From positions 87,913 through 151,912 of the forward strand of contig NZ_JAPDPE010000001.1 of NCBI RefSeq assembly GCF_026283955.1: a stretch of DNA of 64,000 nucleotides, in the 5' to 3' direction. The translations under genes and the position numbers were made by a program. The first letter of the stretch is position 1, and each line of letters begins with the position of its first letter. Positions 27,389-37,465 of the stretch are shown here, piece by piece. The DNA is from Dyella silvatica (lineage in GTDB: Bacteria; Pseudomonadota; Gammaproteobacteria; Xanthomonadales; Rhodanobacteraceae). The notes under the pieces are model-generated. The model saw nothing but the letters and a program-made list of their open reading frames with translations, made no database searches and had not been told where the DNA came from.

Positions 27389-28327
27389 TTATCGGCAAAC
27401 CACCTTGGTGCTCGGTTGGCCCTGCGCGATGGCGAGATCGTTGCCGTTATCGTCGGTGCCGACAAAGGTCGAGGTATAGGCATACACGAGCTGATACTGA
27501 CGGCCGTCATAGCGGTAAAAACTATCCTCATGCTCGCCCATGCTGATGCGGGCGCCCGTGAGCAGGTCGGGCATACCGTTGCAGCTGCTCTCCATGACGC
27601 CAAGCGGGCCATCGGTGACGGCGAGCAAGGGCTCGGGCTTTGTGTTGCCGCTACGGTAAAGCCATTGCGGTGCGTTGACCTGATTGCCCTCCATCGCACA
27701 GCTGACAAATAACAACTTGCCGTGCGGACCCTGACAGGTCTGTGCGGTCACCGCCTCTTCGCCGCAGTCATTCTTGATCCCTTTGCGTGAATCGGAGTCC
27801 AGCGAGGCCAGTGCCGTGAGGGCTGGCGTATCCACCGAATCGGCATCGCACAGACCCTTGCTTCGCGGCCATGTGCGGTCAGTGCCAAGGTATACGGGTG
27901 ATAGCGCGGCGATGGTCGCGTCCAGTTCGCGTGCCAGGCATTTCAGGTCTTTGCACTGGCCAATCGCCTGATTCTGCGCGGCCATTTTCGCATCGAGATT
28001 CCATGGGTCATTCACCATCCCGATCGTGGCGTATTGGAGAAAGCGCGCCTTGAAAAGCTGTTCCCTCAGCAGCGCATCGTCGCAGGCAGCCGCCGGCAAG
28101 GCCTTCCGTGCTTCGGCGACGCTTTTGAGCGTGGCCTCATCCGGGGCGTCGCTTAGTGTGTGGATGTCCAGGCAGGGCTTGAGCAACAACTGTGATGAGA
28201 CATAGCCTTCATTGACTTGTTCACTGCGTGGGATCACTCGCTTCCCATCCGCCCAGGCGGCGCAAGCCACTCCGAGCAGGCAGATCACTAGTGCGAGCGG
28301 GTATCTCTTGGTTTTTTTGCGACTCAT
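27389..28327 (-). CDS. Exported protein of unknown function
   Basis: 312 residues from ATG 28327, with AGGA upstream. The signal peptide MSRKKTKRYPLALVICLLGVACAAWA is clear. The mature protein has several cysteines (KPCLDI, AACDD, GQCKDLKCLARELDATIAAL, NDCGEE, QTCQGPHG, SSCNGM, VVCR) suggesting disulphides. The CKDLKCLARELD stretch slightly resembles LprI-type Cys motifs. I do not recognise a named family. Confidence 0.72.
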   Translation of the reverse strand: MSRKKTKRYPLALVICLLGVACAAWADGKRVIPRSEQVNEGYVSSQLLLKPCLDIHTLSDAPDEATLKSVAEARKALPAAACDDALLREQLFKARFLQYATIGMVNDPWNLDAKMAAQNQAIGQCKDLKCLARELDATIAALSPVYLGTDRTWPRSKGLCDADSVDTPALTALASLDSDSRKGIKNDCGEEAVTAQTCQGPHGKLLFVSCAMEGNQVNAPQWLYRSGNTKPEPLLAVTDGPLGVMESSCNGMPDLLTGARISMGEHEDSFYRYDGRQYQLVYAYTSTFVGTDDNGNDLAIAQGQPSTKVVCR

Positions 28328-28491
28328 GCTGGCTTTCCTGCCTCTCTCCAGTCGTCGACACGATGGCGAGGATCCTGGGTTTTTGTGGGATGGCGTTGAT
28401 TTATCCGTGCTTATGCTACCCGTGCAGACGTCGCCAAAGTACCGGGCCAGGACGCCGCAGATGCGGCATGGGCGATCGAGGGGGTGAAACC

Positions 28492-28959
28492 TCAAAAGCC
28501 GCAATCGCTGAGGCCAGGGTGGTCATCCGGGCGGCGACCCAAGGGCCAGTGCAAACGGCGCTGGTCTTCGCGGATGGGGGTGTCGTTGATGCTGGCGTGG
28601 CGATGCGTCATCAGGCCCGCATCATCGAATCGCCAATTCTCGTTGCCATAGCTGCGAAACCAGTGGCCGGAATCGTCATGCCATTCGTAGGCAAAACGCA
28701 CGGCGATGCGGTTGCCGGCGTAGGTCCATAGTTCCTTGATGAGCCGGTAGTCCAGCTCGCGGCCCCATTTGCGTTGCAGGAACAGTCGTGCCGCATCGCG
28801 GCCGTCGAGAAATTCGGCGCGATTGCGCCAATGCGTGTCCTCGCTATAGGCCAGGACGATGCGTTCGGGATCGCGGCTGTTCCAGGCATCTTCAGCCAGT
28901 CGTACTTTTTGCGCGGCGGTTTCGGCGGTGAACGGCGGGAGCGGTGGGCGGGATGACAT
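28492..28959 (-). CDS. DUF1348/NTF2-like protein
   Basis: 155 residues, with GAGGACTT just before ATG 28959. The sequence [20 protein letters not shown]...[20 protein letters not shown]...[19 protein letters not shown] is the DUF1348 signature, a small NTF2-like (SnoaL-like) fold. It is divergent from a TetR gene with two 18-bp operators between them, so the TetR protein very probably represses it. The reaction is unknown. Confidence 0.88.
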   Translation of the reverse strand: MSSRPPLPPFTAETAAQKVRLAEDAWNSRDPERIVLAYSEDTHWRNRAEFLDGRDAARLFLQRKWGRELDYRLIKELWTYAGNRIAVRFAYEWHDDSGHWFRSYGNENWRFDDAGLMTHRHASINDTPIREDQRRLHWPLGRRPDDHPGLSDCGF

Positions 28960-28985
28960 AAGTCCTCGACGAGCTGATGGCGTAT

Positions 28986-29003
28986 GTAGACAGGTCTGTC
29001 TAC
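28986..29003. promoter_or_regulatory. TetR operator 1
   Basis: A dyad, GTAGACAG-GT-CTGTCTAC, perfect except for the centre, lies 27 bp from the DUF1348 start codon. It is one of two identical-armed sites. Confidence 0.85.
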
Positions 29004-29022
29004 TTAGTTCAGGCTAGCGCTT

Positions 29023-29040
29023 GTAGACAGATCTGTCTAC
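29023..29040. promoter_or_regulatory. TetR operator 2
   Basis: A dyad, GTAGACAG-AT-CTGTCTAC, ends 9 bp before the TetR start codon at 29050. Its centre is 37 bp from operator 1. Confidence 0.85.
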
Positions 29041-29049
29041 CATGCAGCC

Positions 29050-29619
29050 ATGACTAGCCAACCATGGGCCGAATCGACGCCGCCCGCCGCGCGCGATCGC
29101 ATCCTGCAAACAGCGCACGATCTGTTCTATCGCGACGGCGTGCGCGCCACCGGGATCGATCGGGTGATCGCCGAGGCGGGCGTTACCAAGGTCACCTTTT
29201 ATCGTCACTTCCCCAGCAAGGACGACCTGGTGCTGGCCTATCTGGCCTACCGGCATCAGCGCTGGATCGACTGGTTCATCGATGCCTTGAAGCGGCATGG
29301 CGCACGTGGCAAGCCGTTGGCTGCTGCCGTGGTGGCCGCCATGAGCGAGTGGTTCGCGAGTGAGGATTTTCGCGGCTGCGCCTTTATCAACAGCGTGATC
29401 GAGCTGGGCGGCGCGCTGCCCGAGGTCCATCAAATAACCCAACGCCATAAACAGACGATGGTCGATGCGCTGGTGGCCGGGCTGCCGGCGACACGCCACG
29501 CCAAGGCCGATGCGTTGGCGATGGCGGTGGCTATCGATGGCGCCCTGGTCCGCGCGCAGTACGACGAAGATGCGAGCGATGCGCTGAAATCGCTCACCCG
29601 CTTGCTGGCTTCGTTTTAG
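29050..29619 (+). CDS. TetR family transcriptional regulator
   Basis: 189 residues with an N-terminal HTH (residues about 15-60: RDRILQTAHDLFYRDGVRATGIDRVIAEAGVTKVTFYRHF) and a helical ligand-binding domain including FRGCAFINSVIELG. Two near-identical 18-bp palindromes in the divergent promoter region are its likely operators, covering both its own gene and the DUF1348 gene. The inducer is unknown. Confidence 0.92.
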   Translation: MTSQPWAESTPPAARDRILQTAHDLFYRDGVRATGIDRVIAEAGVTKVTFYRHFPSKDDLVLAYLAYRHQRWIDWFIDALKRHGARGKPLAAAVVAAMSEWFASEDFRGCAFINSVIELGGALPEVHQITQRHKQTMVDALVAGLPATRHAKADALAMAVAIDGALVRAQYDEDASDALKSLTRLLASF

Positions 29620-29702
29620 TGTCGCCTCGCGTCGTGTCTATGTGGGTGAAGCATGCGACAGCAGCGTGAGGTGGCTGGCGCACCGGCCAGCCACCTCAAG
29701 GC

Positions 29703-30647
29703 TCAGGCGCTGGCCAGATCGAGCTGCGCGATCTCGTCCTGGCTCAGCTTCAATGTCACCGCACCGAGCAACTCCTGCAGTTGTTCCACGCTGGTGGCGC
29801 TGGCGATCGGCGCGGTGACTCCGGGGCGGGCGATCAACCAGGCCAGCGCCACTTGCGCCACGCTGGCGCCATGCGTGGCGGCGACGCGGTCGAGGGCGGC
29901 CAGAATGCCCAGGCCGTGTGGGTTGAGATATTTTTCCACCGAGCCGCCGCGTGCGGCGCTTTTGCCCAGGTCCGCCGCGCTGCGGTATTTGCCGCTGAGA
30001 AAACCGCTGGCCAGCGCGTAATAGTTGATCACGCCGATGTTCTCGCTGCGAATCAGCGGCTCCAGCGCCTGCTCATAACCTTGGCGATGGACCAGGTTGT
30101 ATTCCGGCTGCAGGCTTTCATAGCGCGGCAAGCCATGTTTTTTGGACGCCGCCAAGGCCTCGGCAAAACGGTCAGCCGAATAGTTGGAGGCGCCGATGGC
30201 GCGCACCTTGCCTTGCTCGATCAGCCGTCCAAACGCACCCAGGGTTTCTGCCAGTGGCACGCTGGCGTCGTCATCGTGTGCTTGATACAGGTCGATGTGA
30301 TCGGTTTGCAGGCGTTGCAGCGAGCCATCGACGGCTTTCTGGATATTCACCGGCGACAAGCCCCGGTGCTCCACCCATTTGGATACCTTGGTCGCCAGCA
30401 CCACCTGCTGGCGCTTGCCACTGCGCCTGAGCCAGTTGCCGATGATGGTTTCCGATTCGCCGCCGCGGTTGCCGGGGACCCAGGCGGAATAGACGTCGGC
30501 GGTGTCGATCAGGTTGAAGCCCGCGCCGACAAAGGCGTCGAGCAATTCGAATGAGCGCTTTTGATCGGCGCTCCAGCCAAACACGTTGCCACCAAAGGCC
30601 AGCGGTGCAATGGCAAGCGGTGACTTGCCGAGTGGGCGCAGCTGCAT
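29703..30647 (-). CDS. Aldo/keto reductase
   Basis: 314 residues from ATG 30647, with GAGGAA about 9 nt upstream. The AKR catalytic tetrad is visible: Asp and Tyr in DTADVYSAW, Lys in ATKVSKW, His in LYQAHDDD. The C-terminal NADPH site lies around APIASATSVEQLQELL. It reduces aldehydes or ketones with NADPH; the substrate is unknown. A 64-residue ORF lies directly upstream on the same strand, and a LysR gene is divergent, forming one regulatory unit. Confidence 0.92.
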   Translation of the reverse strand: MQLRPLGKSPLAIAPLAFGGNVFGWSADQKRSFELLDAFVGAGFNLIDTADVYSAWVPGNRGGESETIIGNWLRRSGKRQQVVLATKVSKWVEHRGLSPVNIQKAVDGSLQRLQTDHIDLYQAHDDDASVPLAETLGAFGRLIEQGKVRAIGASNYSADRFAEALAASKKHGLPRYESLQPEYNLVHRQGYEQALEPLIRSENIGVINYYALASGFLSGKYRSAADLGKSAARGGSVEKYLNPHGLGILAALDRVAATHGASVAQVALAWLIARPGVTAPIASATSVEQLQELLGAVTLKLSQDEIAQLDLASA

Positions 30648-30725
30648 GCACAGATTCCTCATAAAGAAGGCCCGCCGCAAGCTGCGCCGGGCATCCGTTT
30701 GAGGTGGTAGCGGTTTGAGTGGGAA

Positions 30726-30920
30726 TCAAGTCGCCGCGCAAGCTCCATGGCAGCTCGGGCTGGCGCTTTTGGCGCCAGGCCGGGCCTGACTCTCGGCTGC
30801 TGTGACACGCTGCCCGCGCGGCTTGCTTTGCGCCGGCTTGGCTTCGCTCAAACGGCGGGCAAGGTCGGCATTGCTGATATGTCCATGCAAGAACAACAGG
30901 TCGGTCCAAAGCGAACTCAT
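30726..30920 (-). CDS. Small unknown protein, 64 residues
   Basis: It begins MSSLWTDLLFLHGHISNADL at ATG 30920 with a strong GGGAGGGTGTT ribosome site. The N-terminal 30 residues are helical and look conserved in type; the rest is Lys/Ala/Ser-rich with two cysteines near the end (SCHGAC). It lies between a divergent LysR gene and the aldo/keto reductase gene 78 bp downstream, so it is probably part of the LysR target operon. No function can be assigned. Confidence 0.6.
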   Translation of the reverse strand: MSSLWTDLLFLHGHISNADLARRLSEAKPAQSKPRGQRVTAAESQARPGAKSASPSCHGACAAT

Positions 30921-31026
30921 AACACCCTCCCAGGCGGTCTGCCCCTTGGCAGTGCGCTCAAGATAGGCGTCTTGGAGGCCGCCAAAAAGCGATATATTCG
31001 CAAGCCAGACTTGAAGGGGATTCAAG

Positions 31027-33137
<2,111 letters not shown>

Positions 33138-33204
33138 GCGTGGCCGGGCGGTCGCCCTCGGCCAGGGCCAGCCGCCCGTGATGCGTCGTATCGCGGCGTC
33201 CTTA

Positions 33205-33231
33205 AGGATGCTCTGATCTATAGAGCATCCT
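33205..33231. promoter_or_regulatory. Inverted repeat ahead of the NYN gene
   Basis: Perfect 10-bp arms AGGATGCTCT/AGAGCATCCT with a 7-nt loop, followed by TAGTAGAATG, which contains a -10-like TAGAAT. It may be the terminator of frmA or an operator at the NYN gene promoter. No T-run follows. Confidence 0.5.
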
Positions 33232-33329
33232 GTAGTAGAATGCGCGCCAGCCGCCGGGCTTATCGTGGGCGGTGTTTCCATTCGTTTTATGCCGGCAAGA
33301 CCCTTAGCAAGACCTTATAAGGAATATCT

Positions 33330-33992
33330 ATGAATAGCACCGCCATCCTCGTCGACGGCGCTTTTTTTCTTGCCCGATACCGCAAGGTCTGGGGCGATCG
33401 CGATGCCAACGATGCACGCACCGTAGCCAAGACGGTATTTGGCATGGCGCTGGAGCATTTGAAAGCGGTGGATCGCCCGCGCGAAGCGCTGTATCGGATT
33501 TTTTTCTATGACTGTCCGCCACTGGAAAAAAGCTTCATCAAGCCGATCAGCGGCGAAAGCATCGATTTTTCACGCACCGGCTCGGCCGCGTTTCGCCGCG
33601 ATCTGCATGATCAGCTGCGCCGCCAACGCAAAATGGCCTTGCGCCTCGGTCGCTTGGCCGAGCGTGGCGAATGGCAGCTCAAGCGGCATGCGTATCAGCA
33701 ACTGCGCGACGGCGCCTTGGTCTGGGACGAGCTGGGCGATGAGCATTTCGAGCCGGATATGCGGCAAACCCAGGTCGATATGAAAATCGGCATCGATATC
33801 GCCGCGCTGACCTACAAGAAGCTGGTCGACCAGATCATCCTGATCGCCGGCGATGCGGATTTCATTCCGGCCGCCAAGCTGGCTCGCTACGAAGGCATCG
33901 ATTTTATTCTCGACCCGATGTGGCAAGGCATTGCGCCGGATCTGCACGAACATATCGATGGTCTGCAATCAGTCTGCCCGCGGCCTTTCTGA
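33330..33992 (+). CDS. NYN-domain (LabA/DUF88) putative ribonuclease
   Basis: 220 residues of PIN-like NYN nuclease fold. Acidic metal-site residues appear in AILVDGAFF (near residue 9), in QVDMKIGIDIA and in LIAGDADFIPAAKLA. An Arg/Lys-rich middle (LHDQLRRQRKMALRLGRL) may bind RNA. AAGGAATATCT upstream supports ATG 33330. The family is thought to cleave RNA; the target is unknown. It sits alone behind an inverted repeat. Confidence 0.87.
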   Translation: MNSTAILVDGAFFLARYRKVWGDRDANDARTVAKTVFGMALEHLKAVDRPREALYRIFFYDCPPLEKSFIKPISGESIDFSRTGSAAFRRDLHDQLRRQRKMALRLGRLAERGEWQLKRHAYQQLRDGALVWDELGDEHFEPDMRQTQVDMKIGIDIAALTYKKLVDQIILIAGDADFIPAAKLARYEGIDFILDPMWQGIAPDLHEHIDGLQSVCPRPF

Positions 33993-34042
33993 TGCGTGCT
34001 AGCCTGCCGCCCATTACCTCTACGCCGCCTAAGGATTTGTCG

Positions 34043-34927
34043 ATGAAAAGCCCGATCACACTAGGGTTGGCCGCCTTGCTGCTGGCCGCATGCAGCGGTA
34101 CTTCCACGCCCGTCAACGCGCAGGATCAGCCCGCCGGCGACCTGGTGCCGCCGACCAGCGCCAAGGATTTCACCGCGACGCAACTGGATACGGTGTTGGC
34201 TGGCAGCTGGCGCTCGGAGCAAAACCGTGCCCGTGACGTTTACCGCCACCCCAAGGCCACCTTGCAGTTCTTCGGCGTGCGGCCGGACCAGACAGTGATC
34301 GAGATCACCCCCGGCGGCGGCTGGTATAGCGAGATTCTTGCTCCGCTTTTGCACGACAACGGCCAGTACATCGTCGCGCTGAAGAAGTCGTCCGCGGGCA
34401 GCGAGCAGGGCAAGGATGCGCAGGCCCTGCATCAGAAGTTCGCGGCGGATGCCGCCCATTACGGCAAGGCCAGTTTTGTCGAATTCGACGCCAAGGCGCC
34501 TGTGTTCGGCGCGCCGGGTTCGGCCGATGTGGTGTTGACCTTCCGCAATGTGCACAACTGGGTGATGGCCGATAACGCGCCGGCGATGTTCAAGGGGTTT
34601 TATGCCGCCTTGCGTCCCGGTGGCGTGCTCGGCGTCGTCGATCATCGTGCCGCGGACAAGGCCAGCATGGAGTCGGTCAAGCAAAGCGGTTACCTGCCGA
34701 CCGCTTATGTGATCAAGTTGGCGACCGATGCCGGCTTCAAGCTGGACGAGCAAAGCGAGATCAACGCCAATCCGAAGGACACCAAGGACTACGCCAAGGG
34801 GGTATGGACCTTGCCGCCCACACTTACCCTGGGTGATCAGGACAAGGCGAAATACCAGGCCATTGGCGAGTCGGATCGCATGACATTGCGCTTCGTCAAG
34901 CCCGAGGCGTCGTCGTCGGCGCATTGA
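34043..34927 (+). CDS. Exported class I SAM methyltransferase-like lipoprotein
   Basis: 294 residues from ATG 34043 (AAGGA 8 nt upstream). A lipobox (LLLAACSG) ends the signal sequence. The mature part has a methyltransferase fold with motif I-like [17 protein letters not shown] and a later [14 protein letters not shown] block. This envelope-located methyltransferase-like family is widespread in Xanthomonadales and its substrate is unknown. SAM is not expected in the periplasm, so the fold may be repurposed. Confidence 0.85.
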   Translation: MKSPITLGLAALLLAACSGTSTPVNAQDQPAGDLVPPTSAKDFTATQLDTVLAGSWRSEQNRARDVYRHPKATLQFFGVRPDQTVIEITPGGGWYSEILAPLLHDNGQYIVALKKSSAGSEQGKDAQALHQKFAADAAHYGKASFVEFDAKAPVFGAPGSADVVLTFRNVHNWVMADNAPAMFKGFYAALRPGGVLGVVDHRAADKASMESVKQSGYLPTAYVIKLATDAGFKLDEQSEINANPKDTKDYAKGVWTLPPTLTLGDQDKAKYQAIGESDRMTLRFVKPEASSSAH

Positions 34928-34940
34928 TTCAGGTATCGCC

Positions 34941-35477
34941 GTGCTGATTGCTTTGAACAAGCCGTACGGCGTGCTTTGCCAGTTCAGCGATGTCGATGGA
35001 CGCCGCACGCTGGCGGAGTTCGTTACACAAAAAGACGTCTATCCGGCCGGGCGGCTGGATCACGACAGCGAAGGTTTGCTATTGCTTACCGACGATGGCG
35101 GCCTGGCGCACAAGCTGACCGATCCACGGCATAAGCAGCCCAAGACCTATCTGGTGCAGGTGGAGGGTGAGGTCAGCGACGAGGCCATCGCCGCACTGCG
35201 CCGTGGCGTGACGCTTAACGATGGCCTGACTCTGCCGGCCGGTGCCGAGCGTGCCGGCGAGCCCGACGGATTATGGCCACGTGATCCGCCGGTGCGCTTT
35301 CGCAAAAGCATTCCCACGAGCTGGCTGAGCATCACCTTGCGCGAGGGTCGTAACCGGCAAGTACGGCGGATGACCGCCGCGGTGGGTTTTCCCACCTTGC
35401 GGCTGATCCGCTTGCGCGTAGGCGGCTACGCGCTGGATGGTCTGGCGCCGGGCCAGACGCGTCTGCTGAGTAAGTAA
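34941..35477 (+). CDS. rluE: 23S rRNA pseudouridine synthase RluE-like
   Basis: 178 residues from GTG 34941, whose [17 protein letters not shown] start matches the family. The catalytic Asp is in [17 protein letters not shown], and [14 protein letters not shown] is the RluE/RsuA motif. It has no S4 domain, as in RluE. In E. coli RluE modifies U2457 of 23S rRNA. It starts 13 bp after the methyltransferase-like gene and may be co-transcribed. Confidence 0.93.
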   Translation: MLIALNKPYGVLCQFSDVDGRRTLAEFVTQKDVYPAGRLDHDSEGLLLLTDDGGLAHKLTDPRHKQPKTYLVQVEGEVSDEAIAALRRGVTLNDGLTLPAGAERAGEPDGLWPRDPPVRFRKSIPTSWLSITLREGRNRQVRRMTAAVGFPTLRLIRLRVGGYALDGLAPGQTRLLSK

Positions 35478-35509
35478 CTCCCTTGCATGTCGCCGCAAGG
35501 GATGCCGCG

Positions 35510-36298
35510 CTACTCGATACCAAAAAATGCCTTGGCCGTTGCCGTGCTATGCGCCGCTGTCTCTGCCGCGGTTTCGCCACGGTCGCGGGCGATCTCCTCG
35601 CAGATATGCCGTAGATACATCGGCTCGTTGCGCCGGTGCGCCGGGTGTGGACGCACGGTGCGCGGCAGCAGATAAGGCGCATCGGTTTCGATCATCAATC
35701 GATGCGCCGGAATCTCGCGCACCAGTTCGCGCAGATGGGTGCCACGGCGTTCATCGCAAATCCACCCGGTGATGCCGATGTGGCAATCCAGCGCCAGATA
35801 ATCGCGCAGCGCCGTACCGGTATCGGTAAAGCAATGCACCACCGCCGCAGGCACTTGGCTGCGATAACGGCGCAGCAAGGCGATGAAGTCGTCATGCGCG
35901 TCACGCTGATGCAGAAACACCGGTTTGTGCATATCCACGGCGATCTGCAATTGACGCTCGAACACCGCAAGCTGCACCTCGCGTGGTGAGTAATTGCGGT
36001 GGTAATCCAGCCCGGTTTCGCCGACGGCGCGCACTTCGGGCTGCTGCGCCAGTTCGCGCAGCAAGGCGTCGGTGGCGTCGTCGTAATCGACCGCGTGGTG
36101 GGGATGCACGCCTGCGGTCGCATACAACTCGCCCGGGTGCTGCCGCGCCAGCGCAAGAGCATGCGTGCTGCCGTCACGCGAAGCGCCGGTGACGACCATT
36201 TGGGTCACGCCATGCGCCTGCGCGCGCTGCAGTACGGCATCGAGATCATGGTGAAACGACTCATGTGTGAGGTTGGCGCCAATGTCGAGCAACTGCAT
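35510..36298 (-). CDS. tatD: TatD family metal-dependent DNase
   Basis: 262 residues from ATG 36298. It matches TatD itself closely: DIGANLTHESF, TAGVHPHH, GETGLDYHRNYS, HCFTDTG, ITGWICDERRG, IETDAPYLLPR. The His, Glu and Asp metal ligands are all present. TatD is a 3'-5' exonuclease acting on single-stranded DNA and RNA. It converges with rluE, with 32 bp between the stops. Confidence 0.95.
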   Translation of the reverse strand: MQLLDIGANLTHESFHHDLDAVLQRAQAHGVTQMVVTGASRDGSTHALALARQHPGELYATAGVHPHHAVDYDDATDALLRELAQQPEVRAVGETGLDYHRNYSPREVQLAVFERQLQIAVDMHKPVFLHQRDAHDDFIALLRRYRSQVPAAVVHCFTDTGTALRDYLALDCHIGITGWICDERRGTHLRELVREIPAHRLMIETDAPYLLPRTVRPHPAHRRNEPMYLRHICEEIARDRGETAAETAAHSTATAKAFFGIE

Positions 36299-36410
36299 GG
36301 GATAGCCATTCAATCAAAGCACGCATTGTCCTTGGCTGAGCCGGTCATGCAACTGCCTTGGCCGTTGCGTTGTGCCGCACAGGCAACGGATGGAGGCTAC
36401 GCATCAGCGT

Positions 36411-36438
36411 AATTTCTTGTTGACCTTCGCAAGAAATT
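36411..36438. repeat. Inverted repeat upstream of tatD
   Basis: AATTTCTTG and CAAGAAATT form perfect 9-bp arms with a 10-nt loop. The right arm includes TTCGCAAGAAAT, also found at 23436-23447 and 43257-43268. Confidence 0.6.
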
Positions 36439-36997
36439 GCTGTTAGGTTGAATCCACGCCGTCAATTTTTTGACGCCGCCGCGAGTCGCTGGAGCAGGCT
36501 CAGATAGCACGCGGAGCCCGCGATTTTGGCTCTTGCGATCGCGCTAAACGGTTCGATCGACCTTGGAGGGTCGAGATGGAGCACGAAACGGAGCATGCAG
36601 CGTACGCCTTTGTTATTGCCGTTGATTCAAACGATCCGGTGATGGCGTCGATGGAGCATGGCAAGCACGTGCGGCACGGTTCGTCGGGTTGATGGTGAGG
36701 CGCATGGATAGTCGCGTTGTTCACCGCGTAACCGACCCAACAGAACGCTTTTCCGTGGCGGCAAATGGCGCTGGCTTCACGCGTTGCGTCGCGTGGCGCC
36801 GGTTGTTGTCGATGACGGCACGGTCATCGCGAGGGGCAGCAGCAGGTACTCAAATCATCAACCGCGTGGCCTCCAAGGCAAGCCGCGGCACGGTGTTTTT
36901 TGTCCAGCGAAAACGCGGCCGGCGGGACCTTACCGGCCTGGTCGCGATCTGCGCGGAGTCGATAGCCGGCTCCATATCTTTGACGGGAGGAATATTC
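36439..36997. other. Intergenic region before the exported-protein/metallopeptidase pair
   Basis: About 560 bp. The plus frame of the downstream gene is open from 36689, but the real start at 36998 has a far better ribosome site and signal peptide, so the earlier part is treated as non-coding. One possible 38-codon ORF with a good ribosome site lies at 36576-36692. Otherwise I see nothing definite. Confidence 0.4.
36576..36692 (+). CDS. Possible 38-residue peptide
   Basis: A short frame begins at ATG 36576 behind GGAGGGTCGAG, a very good ribosome site, and ends at TGA 36692. The peptide is His/Glu-rich (MEHETEHAAYAFVIAVDS). No homologue is known to me; it may be a leader peptide or chance. 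Confidence 0.25.
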   Translation: MEHETEHAAYAFVIAVDSNDPVMASMEHGKHVRHGSSG

Positions 36998-37465
36998 ATG
37001 CGTACGAGAATCTGGGGCCAGGTATTGAGCCTGACATTGGCCGGGCCGTTGCTGATCGGCGGGGCCATCGCGGCTGAGAAAACACCGGCGCAGACCGCGC
37101 CACAGTCGGTGACTGTGCAGGGTGTGCAAGTGGCGATCGATCCGGCCACCGGCCGGCTGCGTGAGCCGACGGCAGCCGAGCGCGAGGCTTTGTCCAAGGC
37201 CATGCAGCAAAACGCGCAACAGCAGAGCCGGGCAGCTGCCATGAGCGGCAATACCTTTGTGCGCCCACTGACCGAACAGGACGCCAAGGCTACGACGCGC
37301 ACCTTGCGCCTGCGCAATGGCACGGAAGTCGTCGGCATGGATCTGCCTGAAAGCCTGGTCAGCAACCTGGTGGCCGAACAGCAAGCGGATGGCAGCCTGC
37401 GCATTCATCACGATGGCGAGGCCGCCGGGCAGCCTGCGTCGAAGACACAGGAGGTGGTGCGATGA
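36998..37465 (+). CDS. Exported protein coupled to the metallopeptidase
   Basis: 155 residues with GGGAGG 9 nt before ATG 36998. The signal peptide MRTRIWGQVLSLTLAGPLLIGGAIA is clear. The mature part has VQVAIDPATGRLREPTAAE and a helical Gln-rich stretch, a pattern seen in small post-secretory proteins of Xanthomonadales, and RNGTEVVGMDLPESLVSNL. Its stop overlaps the next start by 4 nt (ATGA). Tight coupling suggests an inhibitor, chaperone or propeptide partner of the metallopeptidase, but this is inference. Confidence 0.8.
   Translation: MRTRIWGQVLSLTLAGPLLIGGAIAAEKTPAQTAPQSVTVQGVQVAIDPATGRLREPTAAEREALSKAMQQNAQQQSRAAAMSGNTFVRPLTEQDAKATTRTLRLRNGTEVVGMDLPESLVSNLVAEQQADGSLRIHHDGEAAGQPASKTQEVVR

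Noticed and set aside
36425..36445. Plant-inducible promoter (PIP) box TTCGC-N15-TTCGC
   Set aside because: Only one TTCGC is present at the needed spacing.
36689..36997. N-terminal extension of the small exported protein
   Set aside because: It would bury the signal peptide behind about 100 basic residues; the GGGAGG site and signal peptide fix the start at 36998.
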